NCBI GenBank assembly: GCA_022072445.1
Contig: JAJVHV010000019.1
Location: 62,001 to 126,000, forward strand
DNA: 64,000 bases
Reading direction: 5' to 3'
Source of the DNA: Phycisphaerae bacterium
Lineage (GTDB): Bacteria > Planctomycetota > Phycisphaerae > UBA1845 > Fen-1342
The position numbers were made by a program, and so were the translations under genes. The notes below the pieces were generated by a model. The model saw nothing but the letters and a program-made list of their open reading frames with translations, did not search any database and had not been told where the DNA came from. Every line of letters starts with the position of its first letter. Position 1 is the first letter of the stretch. This document shows positions 1 to 8,248 of this stretch, one piece after another.

Positions 1-773
1 TTGCGGCGCAGCACGCCATTATCGACGAAGATGCAGATGAGGCGGTCGCCGATGGCGCGATGGATGAGGGCAGCGACGACGCTGCTGTCGACGCCGCCGG
101 AGAGGCCGCAGATCACGCGGGCGTTGGGGCCGACCTGGCGGCGGATGTCGTCGATGGTCGAGTCGATGACACTGCCGACTTTCCAATCGCCGGCGCAGCC
201 GCAGATTTCATAGACGAAGTTGCGGATGATCTGGTCGCCGCGCGGCGTGTGCGTCACCTCGGGATGGAACTGGACGCCGAAGACCGGCCGGCTGACGTGT
301 CGGACGGCGGCGACCGGGGAATTGGGCGTGCTGGCGAGGCTGATGAACTGCTCTCCGGCGTGGGTGACGACGTCGCCGTGGCTCATCCAGACGGTGGTTT
401 CGCCGGCGAGGTGCGCGAGGACGCCTTCGGGGCGGGTGACGTTAACGCGGACGCGGCCGAACTCGCGTGCCGCGCCGGGCTTCACGTCGCCGCCGAGGAG
501 CAGGCAAGCCAGTTGCATGCCGTAGCAGATTCCCAGGACGGGGATGTCGAGCTCGAAGATGGCGGGGTCGCAGCGCGGGGCACCGGGCTGATAGACGCTG
601 GATGGACCGCCGGAGAGGATGATGCCGCGGGCACCGGCGTCGCGGAGCTGCTGGGGTTCGACGGCGGGGGGGAAGATTTCGCTGTAGACGTGGTTTTCGC
701 GGACGCGGCGAGCGATGAGGTGCGAGTATTGGCTGCCGAAGTCGAGGATGGCGATGCATTCGGAGGGTTTCAT
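1..773 (-). CDS. guaA: GMP synthase (glutamine-hydrolysing), N-terminal part, cut by the window edge
   Basis: GMP synthase converts XMP to GMP using ATP and glutamine in the cytoplasm. The reading frame begins with ATG at 773 and stays open to base 1, so about 257 residues are visible and the C-terminus lies outside the window. The class I glutamine amidotransferase domain comes first: its nucleophile is Cys83 in GICYGMQ, and the His/Glu pair appears later in FGVQFHPEVTHT. The ATP-pyrophosphatase P-loop SGGVDSS follows near residue 233. The order of the domains and all key residues fit a normal GuaA. It is read away from the tRNA-Ser gene on the other strand. The call is secure; only the missing 3' half is unseen. 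Confidence 0.95.
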   Translation of the reverse strand, partial: MKPSECIAILDFGSQYSHLIARRVRENHVYSEIFPPAVEPQQLRDAGARGIILSGGPSSVYQPGAPRCDPAIFELDIPVLGICYGMQLACLLLGGDVKPGAAREFGRVRVNVTRPEGVLAHLAGETTVWMSHGDVVTHAGEQFISLASTPNSPVAAVRHVSRPVFGVQFHPEVTHTPRGDQIIRNFVYEICGCAGDWKVGSVIDSTIDDIRRQVGPNARVICGLSGGVDSSVVAALIHRAIGDRLICIFVDNGVLRR

Positions 774-999
774 TGCTCGATTATGGTCGCGCGCGGGTCG
801 GATGGGAATTGTGGGTGAGGTTGCGAGCTGGGCGGCGAGTGGGCGTGGGTGAGGCGGTGAGGCGGCGGAGCCGACGTTGGCGGCGTCGGGTGGTGGCGGG
901 AGGCTCAGCTTGACGGTAACCGGCGGCGAGCGTAGGGTTTTGCTCGAAAGCGCTGCCGCGGCCTTGCGACCGGGGCGGGAGCGGCGTGCGGCGTGATGA

Positions 1000-1090
<91 letters not shown>

Positions 1091-1163
1091 TTTCCCTTCG
1101 GTTGTACTTCTGGGTTCCGTTCTGCTCGTTCCGTTGAAATGCTGTCGTGGCGATTGAGGGTGT

Positions 1164-1994
1164 TCAGGGGCGCTGGGCGGCGAGGGCTTCGACTCGGCGG
1201 CGGAGCTCCGATTTGGCGGCGGGGCTGAGCATCGAGAAGCCGTGCGCGTGGAAGGCACGCGTTTCGGCGCGGGTGGGGTGTCCGAAATAGGAGCGGCGCG
1301 CGAGGTCCTGCTCGCGGCCGTCGGCGAACGACGTCGCGCCGTCGAAGAAGCGGTTCAGCATGGGTGAGACGCACGAGGCCATCGCCAGCGCCACGTCGAG
1401 GGCGCTGCGCCATCCACTCATGTCGCCGGTGGTCTGCTCGATGATCGGCCCGGCGTCGAGCTTGAGCGTGATGCGATGGAGCGTGACGCCGAAGCGCGGC
1501 TCGCGATTGTGCAGGTGCCAGTAGTAGGGCGACAACCCCGCGTACGCGGGCAGCGCACCGAAGTGCGTATTGATCGCACCCTGGGCGGCGGCGTCGATCA
1601 GCGGCTGGCGGAAACGCTGGGTGGCGCTGAAGGAGACGATCAGATCGGGCCGAAGCGCACGCACTTCGTCCACCACTGCCGGCGTGTTGACCGAATCGAC
1701 CGGCTGCACGGGCGCCGGCAGCCCGCGGCGGCGCAGATAGTCGGCGACCGAGACGGGCAGGCCGGCGGCCCGCAGGCGGCGCGGCGCGACGATGTTCATC
1801 CATATTTTGAAGTAGGTGTAATCCCAGCCGCTCTGCCGCCACATGCTCCAGACGCCGGCGACGTTGCTTTTCTGCGAGGGCAGCTTGTGCGTCACGTAGA
1901 CCTTGGCGATCTGGTCGCCGTGGGCGCGCATCCATCCGCCAAGCGAGATCATCGAGAGAAGGTTGCCGTTGGTGATCAGCACGCAGCGATACAT
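1164..1994 (-). CDS. Formyltransferase-fold protein (Fmt/GART-like), possibly sugar N-formyltransferase
   Basis: This 276-residue protein has the formyl-transferase N-terminal fold. The conserved catalytic trio is present: Asn142 and His144 in INTHFGALPAY, and Asp180 in KLDAGPII. The family transfers a formyl group from 10-formyltetrahydrofolate. It is shorter than Met-tRNA formyltransferase and lacks that enzyme's C-terminal domain. An aromatic-rich insertion (residues 49-66, with several Trp and Tyr) is unlike Fmt. Its neighbours upstream on the same strand are a glycosyltransferase and a sulfotransferase, which favours a role in formylating an amino sugar or other glycan precursor. This substrate is an inference. 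The start is the first ATG of the frame, and no stop interrupts it. Confidence 0.75.
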   Translation of the reverse strand: MYRCVLITNGNLLSMISLGGWMRAHGDQIAKVYVTHKLPSQKSNVAGVWSMWRQSGWDYTYFKIWMNIVAPRRLRAAGLPVSVADYLRRRGLPAPVQPVDSVNTPAVVDEVRALRPDLIVSFSATQRFRQPLIDAAAQGAINTHFGALPAYAGLSPYYWHLHNREPRFGVTLHRITLKLDAGPIIEQTTGDMSGWRSALDVALAMASCVSPMLNRFFDGATSFADGREQDLARRSYFGHPTRAETRAFHAHGFSMLSPAAKSELRRRVEALAAQRP

Positions 1995-2033
1995 CGGATT
2001 CTCACTGCCTAGAGCCTATCCCAAATCCTGGGG

Positions 2034-2052
2034 GACCGGCCCTTGGCCGGTC
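2034..2052 (-). terminator. Short perfect hairpin between glycosyltransferase and formyltransferase genes
   Basis: GACCGGCC and GGCCGGTC form an 8-bp stem around a 3-nt loop, just after the stop at 2065 and 40 bp before the start at 1994. No T-run follows on the minus strand, so it could be a weak terminator, a processing site or a repeat remnant. Confidence 0.35.
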
Positions 2053-2064
2053 TTGGCGCGCCTT

Positions 2065-3336
2065 CTAGGACGCGTCGCCACGGAGCGATGCGTCGGGTGC
2101 GGCGGAACTTGTGCCTTCCAGCCCGCGCAGCACGACCTCGTCGCCGTGGTGGCTGGTGATCCGCTCGGGATCGGGAGTCTGCCGGGCGTGGAGCGTGCGG
2201 TAGAGGTATTCGAGCCGGTCGAGTACGGCGTTTTCGTCAAAGTGCTGCGCGGCGCGGCGGCGGCTGGCCTCGCCCAACGTGCGGCGCAGGGCGTCGTCCT
2301 GGCACATTCGGTCGAGGGCGGCGGCCAGGGCGTCGGCGTCGCCGGCGGGCGCGAGCAGGCCGGTGCGTTCGTTCACGACGACCTCGTCGGTTCCGGGGAC
2401 GTCGGTGGCGACGGCCGGCCGGCCGAGCGCCATGCCTTCGATCACGGAGCGCGGCAGACCTTCCTTGTCGCTGGTCAGGCAGGTGAAATCCGCCGCGGCG
2501 AGCACGTTCCAGGGGTCGTTCCGCTGGCCGGCGAGCAGCAGCCGGCCGCCCAGATTCAGCTCGGCGGCCCGGGCCCGCACGCGCGGAAGCTCGGGTCCTT
2601 CGCCGCAGACGACGGCTTTCAAGCGCGGGCTGCGCACGCGAGCCAGGGCGTCGATGAAACGGTCGACGCGCTTGATGGGCTCCAGCCTGGCCAGCATCAC
2701 GACCAGCACGTCGTGGGCGGCCGCGCCGAACTCGGCGCGGACGCGTTCCACCGCCGTCGCGTCGCCGACCGAGCAGACCATGCTCAGGTCGACGCCATTG
2801 CCCTCGATGGCGGTGCGGTGGGGCGGGACGACGCGATGCTGGATCAGGCGGTGGTAGTCGCGCAGGTTCTGGCTGAAGACGTAGTCGGAGAGCCGCGCGG
2901 CGAGCCGTTCGAGCCGCTTGTAGAGCTCGAATGGCAGCCGCGCCTGTCCGTCGTAAAACGGCAGACCATGGGTAGTGTGCAGGACGATGCGCACGCCGGC
3001 CAGGCGTGCCGCCAGCCGGCCCAGCAGTCCGGCTTTCGCGGTTCGCGTATGCACGATGTCGGGCCGATGGCGGCGGAAGATGGCGCGGATCTGCCGCAGC
3101 GCCAGCAGATCGCGCAGCGGCGAGACGTTCCGCGGAATGGGCACGTCGAAGAGCGTCGCTCCGTCGGGGACGGTCACGGGCTGACCGTCGTCGGCGGCGA
3201 TGACGAGCTGGCGGAAGCCGCGCTTGGCCAGCCCGTCGAGCTTCGAGCGCATGATGGTCCGGACGCTGTAGCGCGACGTGACGACGTGCGCCAGCAACGG
3301 CGGTGCGCCGGCGAGTTGGGACGGGTGTTGCTCCAT
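2065..3336 (-). CDS. Glycosyltransferase family 4 protein
   Basis: This 423-residue GT-B fold glycosyltransferase resembles GT4 enzymes that transfer a sugar from a nucleotide-sugar donor with retention. The N-terminal half has the acceptor-side pattern (DIVHTRTAKAG, LHTTHGLPFY). The C-terminal half has the donor site, with the EX7E-type motif EGLPRSVIE (Glu292 and Glu300) followed by GRPAVATDVPGTDEVV. The open frame runs further upstream, but that part is only the antisense phase of the preceding gene. The ATG at 3336 overlaps the upstream sulfotransferase stop as TGATG, indicating translational coupling. It probably builds a cell-surface or exopolysaccharide glycan; donor and acceptor are unknown. 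Confidence 0.88.
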   Translation of the reverse strand: MEQHPSQLAGAPPLLAHVVTSRYSVRTIMRSKLDGLAKRGFRQLVIAADDGQPVTVPDGATLFDVPIPRNVSPLRDLLALRQIRAIFRRHRPDIVHTRTAKAGLLGRLAARLAGVRIVLHTTHGLPFYDGQARLPFELYKRLERLAARLSDYVFSQNLRDYHRLIQHRVVPPHRTAIEGNGVDLSMVCSVGDATAVERVRAEFGAAAHDVLVVMLARLEPIKRVDRFIDALARVRSPRLKAVVCGEGPELPRVRARAAELNLGGRLLLAGQRNDPWNVLAAADFTCLTSDKEGLPRSVIEGMALGRPAVATDVPGTDEVVVNERTGLLAPAGDADALAAALDRMCQDDALRRTLGEASRRRAAQHFDENAVLDRLEYLYRTLHARQTPDPERITSHHGDEVVLRGLEGTSSAAPDASLRGDAS

Positions 3337-4271
3337 CACGGTGTGCCGACGAGCCGGCCGCCGCCGGGACCGGCCGAAGCGGCGCGTGTGCGGCGGCGCT
3401 GCGTTTCGGCGTCGAGGCGGGCGAGCATGGACTCGCAGAGTTCTTCGATCGGGGCTTCGAGCTCGATGCAGCGGCCGCGGGCCAGCGAGCGGGCGTGGAC
3501 GGAGGCGGCCATTTCGCTGGAGAACGCGAGGCCGAGAAAGTCGCACATGCGGGCGAATTCTCCGAGCGGATTCGTCACCAGATCGCGATAGGCATACAGA
3601 TCGACGTCGTCGTGCTGCTCCAGGTGCTGCGAAAAGTACGTCCGGTTGCGCAGATACCAGTAGAGGGCGGCGGCGCCGTTGGCGCTCAACCGTTCATGGA
3701 TGTGTTGGCGTACCTCGTCGAGCAGCTCGGGCGTGTAGCCGCCGCGCGTCCACTGGCTCCAGCCCCAGTCGCCGCCGCCGGCCAGCAGGTCGAGCAGGTG
3801 GCGGCGGTTGGTGTCGCCCCATTTGGCGACGGCGGAGCGGGCCACGTCGCGGTAGTCGCGGTAGAGCCAGACGGCGCGTGACGGCCGGTGCCACTCGAGC
3901 AGCTCGCTGACGCGGTGCGAGTCGCAGATGGGCTTGAACACCACGAGCGGTGCGCGACTGCGCGTGATCAGCCGGCGGACCGTGTCGGCATCGCGGATCA
4001 GGCAGAAGTGGAAGGCGGCGCGGTGATTCTCGTTGAACCGGTCGACGTCCAGCGAGCGGTCGAGCAGGTAGATGGTCATCTCGGTGCCGGAGCGCTGACA
4101 ACCCACAACGTGGACCGCCGTCTTCACGGCCGGCGGCTCGGCGCCGCGACGATGCCAAGCCTTCCGCACGCCCAGGCGCAGATCGAGCCACCACTGCGCC
4201 ACGCGTTCCGTCATCGCGCGGCGCGCCGACAACTTCAGCAACAGGCGTGACGGACGGGGTGGGTCAGACAT
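3336..4271 (-). CDS. Sulfotransferase family protein
   Basis: This 311-residue protein has the two PAPS-binding signatures of cytosolic/Golgi-type sulfotransferases. The 5'-phosphosulfate loop is VVGCQRSGTEMT at residues 55-66. The 3'-phosphate region is YRDYRDVARSAV at 137-148, preceded by FKPICDSHR. The family transfers sulfate from PAPS to a hydroxyl or amine, often on a carbohydrate. It is coupled by a one-base TGATG overlap to the GT4 gene. A formyltransferase-like gene follows, so the three genes look like a glycan assembly and decoration unit. The acceptor is unknown. The ilvE stop lies 19 bp beyond the start, suggesting possible cotranscription. Confidence 0.8.
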   Translation of the reverse strand: MSDPPRPSRLLLKLSARRAMTERVAQWWLDLRLGVRKAWHRRGAEPPAVKTAVHVVGCQRSGTEMTIYLLDRSLDVDRFNENHRAAFHFCLIRDADTVRRLITRSRAPLVVFKPICDSHRVSELLEWHRPSRAVWLYRDYRDVARSAVAKWGDTNRRHLLDLLAGGGDWGWSQWTRGGYTPELLDEVRQHIHERLSANGAAALYWYLRNRTYFSQHLEQHDDVDLYAYRDLVTNPLGEFARMCDFLGLAFSSEMAASVHARSLARGRCIELEAPIEELCESMLARLDAETQRRRTRAASAGPGGGRLVGTP

Positions 4272-4290
4272 GCGCGCGGCGTCGTCCCGA

Positions 4291-5250
4291 TCAGTTCGAG
4301 CGCACCGCGGCCGTCGCCCGGCGCGCCAGTCCCTCGACGTCCTCGACGTGCGCCCGGACCAGCTTGCGATACGCCTGGATGAGGTCGCGCGTGATCGGAC
4401 CGACCTGGCCGTCGGCGATCGCGCGGCCGTCGATGCTGACGACGCCGATGATTTCGGCGCCCGTTCCGCACAGGAAGCACTCTTCGGCGGAATAGAGGTC
4501 CATGCGGGTCAGGTCCTTCTCGACGACCTCGATGCCGCGTTCGCGGGCCAGCTCGATGACGTTGCGGCGGGTGATGCCTTCCAGGAGGCCGGCGGCGGTG
4601 GGTGGAGTCTGAAGCTGTCCGAAACGGACGATAAAGACGTTGTCGCCGGTCGCCTCGGCGACGTTGCCCTGGGCGTTGAGCATGATGGCTTCCATCACGC
4701 CGGCGTCGTGGGCCTCGATCTTTCCGAGGATGTTGTTCAGATAGTTGAGCGACTTGATCTGCGGGGGCATGGCGTTGTTTGAGTTGCGCGTCACCGAGCT
4801 GATGATGACCGGCATGCCCTTTTCGTAGAGCTCGGCGGGGTACATCTCGATGCTGTCGGCGATGACGTACATCGACGGCTTCCAGGTTTTCACCGGCGAG
4901 ATGCCGAGCACGCCGACGCCGCGCGTCGCGACGAGGCGGATGTAGCCGTCCTTATCGGCCCCGAGCAGGTCGTTGGCCTCGATGGTGGCTTCGAGCGCTT
5001 CGTTGATCTGCTCGTAGGTGTAGGGCAGTTCGAGGCGGATGCCTTTGGCGGAATTGACGAAGCGGCGGATGTGCTCGTGCTTGGCGAATATGCGGCCGGA
5101 ATAGACGCGGATGCCCTCGAACACGCCATCGCCATAGAGCAGACCGTGATCGAAGACGCTGATCGCGGCCTGCGGGGCGGGGAGGAACTGTCCGTTGAGC
5201 CATACTTTCAGGTTCGGTTTCGGATCGTAATTTTCGTTCTTTGCCGCCAT
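4291..5250 (-). CDS. ilvE: Branched-chain amino acid aminotransferase
   Basis: This 319-residue class IV PLP aminotransferase performs the last step of valine, leucine and isoleucine synthesis, with glutamate and 2-oxoglutarate as partners. The N-terminus has WLNGQF and DHGLLYGDGVFEGIR. The Schiff-base lysine is Lys166 in IKSLNYLNNI. Glu199 in AEATGDNVF and the phosphate-binding GLLEGITR and CGTGAEI motifs follow. Length and motif spacing match IlvE rather than D-amino acid transaminase or PabC. A GGAGG-like site (CAGGAGGCAACGATG) precedes the start. It is divergent from the Sua5-phosphatase gene. Confidence 0.93.
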   Translation of the reverse strand: MAAKNENYDPKPNLKVWLNGQFLPAPQAAISVFDHGLLYGDGVFEGIRVYSGRIFAKHEHIRRFVNSAKGIRLELPYTYEQINEALEATIEANDLLGADKDGYIRLVATRGVGVLGISPVKTWKPSMYVIADSIEMYPAELYEKGMPVIISSVTRNSNNAMPPQIKSLNYLNNILGKIEAHDAGVMEAIMLNAQGNVAEATGDNVFIVRFGQLQTPPTAAGLLEGITRRNVIELARERGIEVVEKDLTRMDLYSAEECFLCGTGAEIIGVVSIDGRAIADGQVGPITRDLIQAYRKLVRAHVEDVEGLARRATAAVRSN

Positions 5251-5431
5251 CGTTGCCTCCTGCCGCCGACGGACTGACGCGAGGGGATCGGCTCACTTCA
5301 GAATACCGGCTGGTTGAAATCCGAGCAACCCGTCACGACATTGCCCATGACGTCGGTGCACGCGGCGCGCCGCGCGGGGACAATTCAACCCGCCACGCCC
5401 ATTCTACGCGGCAGACTTGCGCTTGTTCGTG

Positions 5432-5461
5432 TTGACACGCGTTCGCCGAGTGGGGGAGAAT
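5432..5461 (+). promoter_or_regulatory. Possible sigma-70 type promoter for the Sua5-phosphatase/rpiB unit
   Basis: TTGACA at 5432-5437 is followed after 18 bp by GAGAAT at 5456-5461. The proposed -10 lies 19 bp upstream of the ATG at 5481. The -35 is a perfect consensus match and the -10 matches at four of six positions, in otherwise GC-rich sequence. No transcript data support it. Confidence 0.4.
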
Positions 5462-5480
5462 TCGATGTTTCAGGGAACCT

Positions 5481-6620
5481 ATGGGCACCGTCACGATTGC
5501 AGCTCCGCAAACAGCGGGTTATGAGACCGCGCTTGGCGACGCCGTCCGCGCCTGGCGTGACGGCGGGCTGGTGATTTTCCCGACGGAGACGGTTTACGGG
5601 ATCGGGGCGAACGCGTTCGACCCGCGGGGGATGGGGCGGCTGCGGCTGGTCAAGGGCCGCAACGACGGGCGGCCGTTCACGCTGCATCTGGGGCAGCCGG
5701 CGGACGCCGCGAACTACGTCGGGGAGCCCTCGGCGCTGCTTCGGCGTCTGGTGCGGCGGGCGTGGCCGGGCGCGCTGACGCTGATCGTGCATACCGATCC
5801 GGCCCAAGCCCCGATTGCGCAGGGCAGCTCGGCCGAGCAGCTCGGCGAGCTGTACCACGACGCGACCATCGGGCTGCGCTGCCCCGACCATCCGGTGGCG
5901 GAGTACCTGCTTTCGGCGGCGCAGGTTCCCATCGTCGCCAGCAGCGCCAACCGCGCCGGCGGGCCTCCGCCGCGCGACGTGCACGAGGCGCTGCGCGACC
6001 TGCCGGACGCGGCGGACTTTGTGGTGGATGGGGGCCGGGCGCGGCTTGGCTCGGCCTCGACGATTCTGGAAATCTCCGGCAACGAGTGGAAGATGGTACG
6101 ATCCGGCTCGCTGGATCAGCGTACCATCGAGAGAATGGTGGAGAGCCAGATCCTGTTTGTCTGTACCGGTAATACTTGCCGTTCGCCAATGGCCGCGTAC
6201 ATGTTCCGGAGCGCCCTGGGCGCCGCGCTGCGGCTCACGCCGCAGGAGATGGCACGGCAAGGGTACCGCGTCGCGTCGGCCGGCATTGCGGCGTTCGCCG
6301 GGGCGCCGATTTCGCGTGGGGCGCGTGAAGAGCTGCTCGCCCGCGGCATCGACGCCGGGGGGCACCAATCGTCGGCCCTGACGGTTGAAGCGCTGATTCG
6401 CGCCGAGCGGGTCTTCGCGATGACCGAAGAGCACCGCCGGGCGGTGCTCGACCTGGCGCCCGGCATGGCGCACAAGCTGGCGCTGCTCGACCCGGCGTCG
6501 CCGGTGCGCGATCCGGCGGGCGGCACAAGCGAGGAATACCAGCGCTGCGCGCGGCAGATTGAGGCCGCGATACGCACGCGCGTCGAGGAGTTCGTGAATG
6601 AAGATCGCCATTGGCAGTGA
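5481..6620 (+). CDS. Fusion: threonylcarbamoyl-AMP synthase (Sua5/YrdC) plus low-molecular-weight protein phosphatase
   Basis: The first part (about residues 10-205) is a Sua5/YrdC/YwlC domain. It makes threonylcarbamoyl-AMP for the t6A37 tRNA modification; FPTETVYGIGANA, KGRNDGRPF and ASSANRAGG are visible. The second part (221-376) is a low-molecular-weight tyrosine/arginine phosphatase. Its P-loop is VCTGNTCRSPMA, with Cys228 and Arg234, and the general acid region is VRDPAGGTSEEY. The frame runs through RSGSLDQRTIERMVESQ with no stop, so it is one polypeptide of 379 residues. In Bacillus the separate genes ywlC, ywlE and ywlF (rpiB-like) are neighbours, and here rpiB overlaps the 3' end by 23 bp. 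The fusion appears to join adjacent genes of that conserved cluster. Met219 could also serve as an internal start for the phosphatase. Confidence 0.88.
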   Translation: MGTVTIAAPQTAGYETALGDAVRAWRDGGLVIFPTETVYGIGANAFDPRGMGRLRLVKGRNDGRPFTLHLGQPADAANYVGEPSALLRRLVRRAWPGALTLIVHTDPAQAPIAQGSSAEQLGELYHDATIGLRCPDHPVAEYLLSAAQVPIVASSANRAGGPPPRDVHEALRDLPDAADFVVDGGRARLGSASTILEISGNEWKMVRSGSLDQRTIERMVESQILFVCTGNTCRSPMAAYMFRSALGAALRLTPQEMARQGYRVASAGIAAFAGAPISRGAREELLARGIDAGGHQSSALTVEALIRAERVFAMTEEHRRAVLDLAPGMAHKLALLDPASPVRDPAGGTSEEYQRCARQIEAAIRTRVEEFVNEDRHWQ

Positions 6621-7059
6621 CCATCGCGGATTCGATGCCAAGGAGAAAGTCCGAACGCTGCTGCACGAGATGGGGCAGGAGGTGGTCGATCACGGAACCG
6701 ACTCGCGCCAGGCCTGCGACTATCCCGATCCGGCGCTGCGCGTCGCGACCGACGTGGCCAGCGGCCGGGTCGAGCGCGGCATTCTCTTCTGCGGCAGCGG
6801 CATCGGCATGTCCATCACCGCCAACAAGGTCGACGGCGTGCGCGCCGCGCTGTGCCACGACGAGCTGACCGCGCAGATGTCGCGCCGACACAACGACGCC
6901 AACGTGCTCTGCCTGCCGGCCGACCTGGTGGGCGACTCGCTCATGCAGATGATGGTCCGGCTCTGGCTGCAGACGCCGTTTGAAGCCGGCCGTCATCAGC
7001 GCCGCGTCCAGAAGATCGTGGAGTACGAGCACCAGCGCCGCGACGACGCCTGCGGATGA
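6598..7059 (+). CDS. rpiB: Ribose-5-phosphate isomerase B
   Basis: This 153-residue LacAB/RpiB-family enzyme interconverts ribose 5-phosphate and ribulose 5-phosphate in the pentose phosphate pathway. It begins MKIAIGSDHRGFDAKE. The active-site Cys lies in LFCGSGIGMSITANK, and the family signature RRHNDANVLCLPA follows. Length and motifs are standard. The ATG at 6598 lies inside the end of the preceding fusion gene, so the two are almost certainly cotranscribed. LacA/LacB-type galactose-6-phosphate isomerases share the fold, but nothing nearby suggests lactose metabolism. Confidence 0.93.
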   Translation: MKIAIGSDHRGFDAKEKVRTLLHEMGQEVVDHGTDSRQACDYPDPALRVATDVASGRVERGILFCGSGIGMSITANKVDGVRAALCHDELTAQMSRRHNDANVLCLPADLVGDSLMQMMVRLWLQTPFEAGRHQRRVQKIVEYEHQRRDDACG

Positions 7060-7086
7060 TGGCTCGCGGCCGCAGCGGGAATTCTT

Positions 7087-7267
7087 CGCGAAGGTTCGCC
7101 ACTCTCGGTCAAGGCCCCTCACTGGCGTGAGGGGTTCGGATGTGACGCGTCTCGCGAAGGTTCGCCACTCTCGGTCAAGGCCCCTCACTGGCGTGAGGGG
7201 TTCGGATGTGACGCGTCTCGCGAAGGTTCGCCACTCTCGGTCAAGGCCCCTCACTGGCGTGAGGGGG
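7087..7267 (+). repeat. Tandem 66-bp repeat, nearly three copies, each with a perfect hairpin
   Basis: Copies start at 7087, 7153 and 7219; the last is truncated at about 7267. Each contains CCCCTCAC-TGGC-GTGAGGGG, an 8-bp perfect stem with a 4-nt loop. The array lies between the convergent ends of rpiB and ispE. It may act as a bidirectional terminator. All six frames are open through it because 66 is a multiple of three, which creates spurious ORFs on both strands. Confidence 0.95.
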
Positions 7268-7278
7268 TTGCGGCGCCG

Positions 7279-8127
7279 CTACTCAAACCTCACCAGCTCG
7301 GTCCGCGTCTCCAGCTCGTCACGAATCTCGTGCGCGAAGCGCTCAGCCGCGCGGCGATCGTCGAATAGCCGGAAGAACGCGGAGCCCGACCCGCTCATGC
7401 AGACCGGTCCGCGCCGCCGCAGGGCCCCGGCCAGCTCGCCGAGCCGCGGCTGGACCTCGCACGCGGCCGGCTCGAGGTCGTTGCGGGCCAGCGCCATCAG
7501 CTCCGCAGCGCTCAATTGGCCGGCGGGCGCTGGCGCTGGTGAGCCGGGCGTGTCGCGCCGCGACCAGGCCGCATAGACGGCCGCGGTCGAGCTGTGGATC
7601 GCAGGCAGAATCAGCACCACCACGCCCGCAAATGCCAGGCGCAGCGGCTCAACGACCTCGCCGCGTCCACTGATGCGGCAGGCGGCGGCTGGCTGCAGGA
7701 AGACGGGCACATCCGAACCGATCGTCGCCCCGATCCGCGCGAGCTCCGCATCCGAGACGTCGAGCCGCCAAAGCTCGCGCAGCACACGCAGCGCCGTCGC
7801 GGCATTCGAGCTGCCGCCGCCCAGCCCCGCGGCGACCGGAATCCGCTTGTGCAGGGCGATCTCGACTCCCGGCAACGGCCGGCCGGCGCGGAGTGCCTCG
7901 GCGGCGCGGGCCGCGAGGTTGCTGGCATCGCTGGGCGCGGCGGCGTCGTCGCAATGCACGACAATTCGCTCGTCGCCGCGCAGCGCGAATGACATGGCGT
8001 CGCAGAGCGAGATGCGCGCCACGAGCGAGTCGATTTCGTGATAGCCGTCGGGCCGGCGGCCGAGTACCGCCAGCGAGAGGTTGATCTTCGCCGGACAGCG
8101 GGCCTGTGCGGTTCGCATGGTCACCAT
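7279..8127 (-). CDS. ispE: 4-diphosphocytidyl-2-C-methyl-D-erythritol kinase
   Basis: This GHMP kinase phosphorylates CDP-methylerythritol with ATP in the non-mevalonate (MEP) isoprenoid pathway. With the ATG at 8127 it has 282 residues, the usual IspE length. It begins with CPAKINLSL (Lys14). The GHMP ATP loop PVAAGLGGGSSNAA lies at about 98-110, and GSDVPVF carries the catalytic Asp139. The late motif MSGSGSAFF is also present. A second ATG at 8118 is equally possible, and neither has a convincing ribosome site. The frame stays open to 8328, but this would overlap the promoter side of the divergent CCA gene and shows no IspE similarity. The gene ends just after the hairpin array shared with rpiB. 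Confidence 0.9.
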   Translation of the reverse strand: MVTMRTAQARCPAKINLSLAVLGRRPDGYHEIDSLVARISLCDAMSFALRGDERIVVHCDDAAAPSDASNLAARAAEALRAGRPLPGVEIALHKRIPVAAGLGGGSSNAATALRVLRELWRLDVSDAELARIGATIGSDVPVFLQPAAACRISGRGEVVEPLRLAFAGVVVLILPAIHSSTAAVYAAWSRRDTPGSPAPAPAGQLSAAELMALARNDLEPAACEVQPRLGELAGALRRRGPVCMSGSGSAFFRLFDDRRAAERFAHEIRDELETRTELVRFE

Positions 8128-8248
8128 CGTCGGCTTCGCGGCCCGGCGGTCAAGCGGCCTCTCGGTCGGGAGGGTCCGCCGCGGCAGGACGGCCGTTGCG
8201 GCCCGCCGCGCCGGCGGCTGCCTGACCGCGACGCTATCATCTGCGCGT

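Noticed and set aside
7087-7254. Peptide-repeat ORFs through the hairpin array
   Set aside because: They exist only because the repeat length is divisible by three; the flanking rpiB and ispE genes explain the region.
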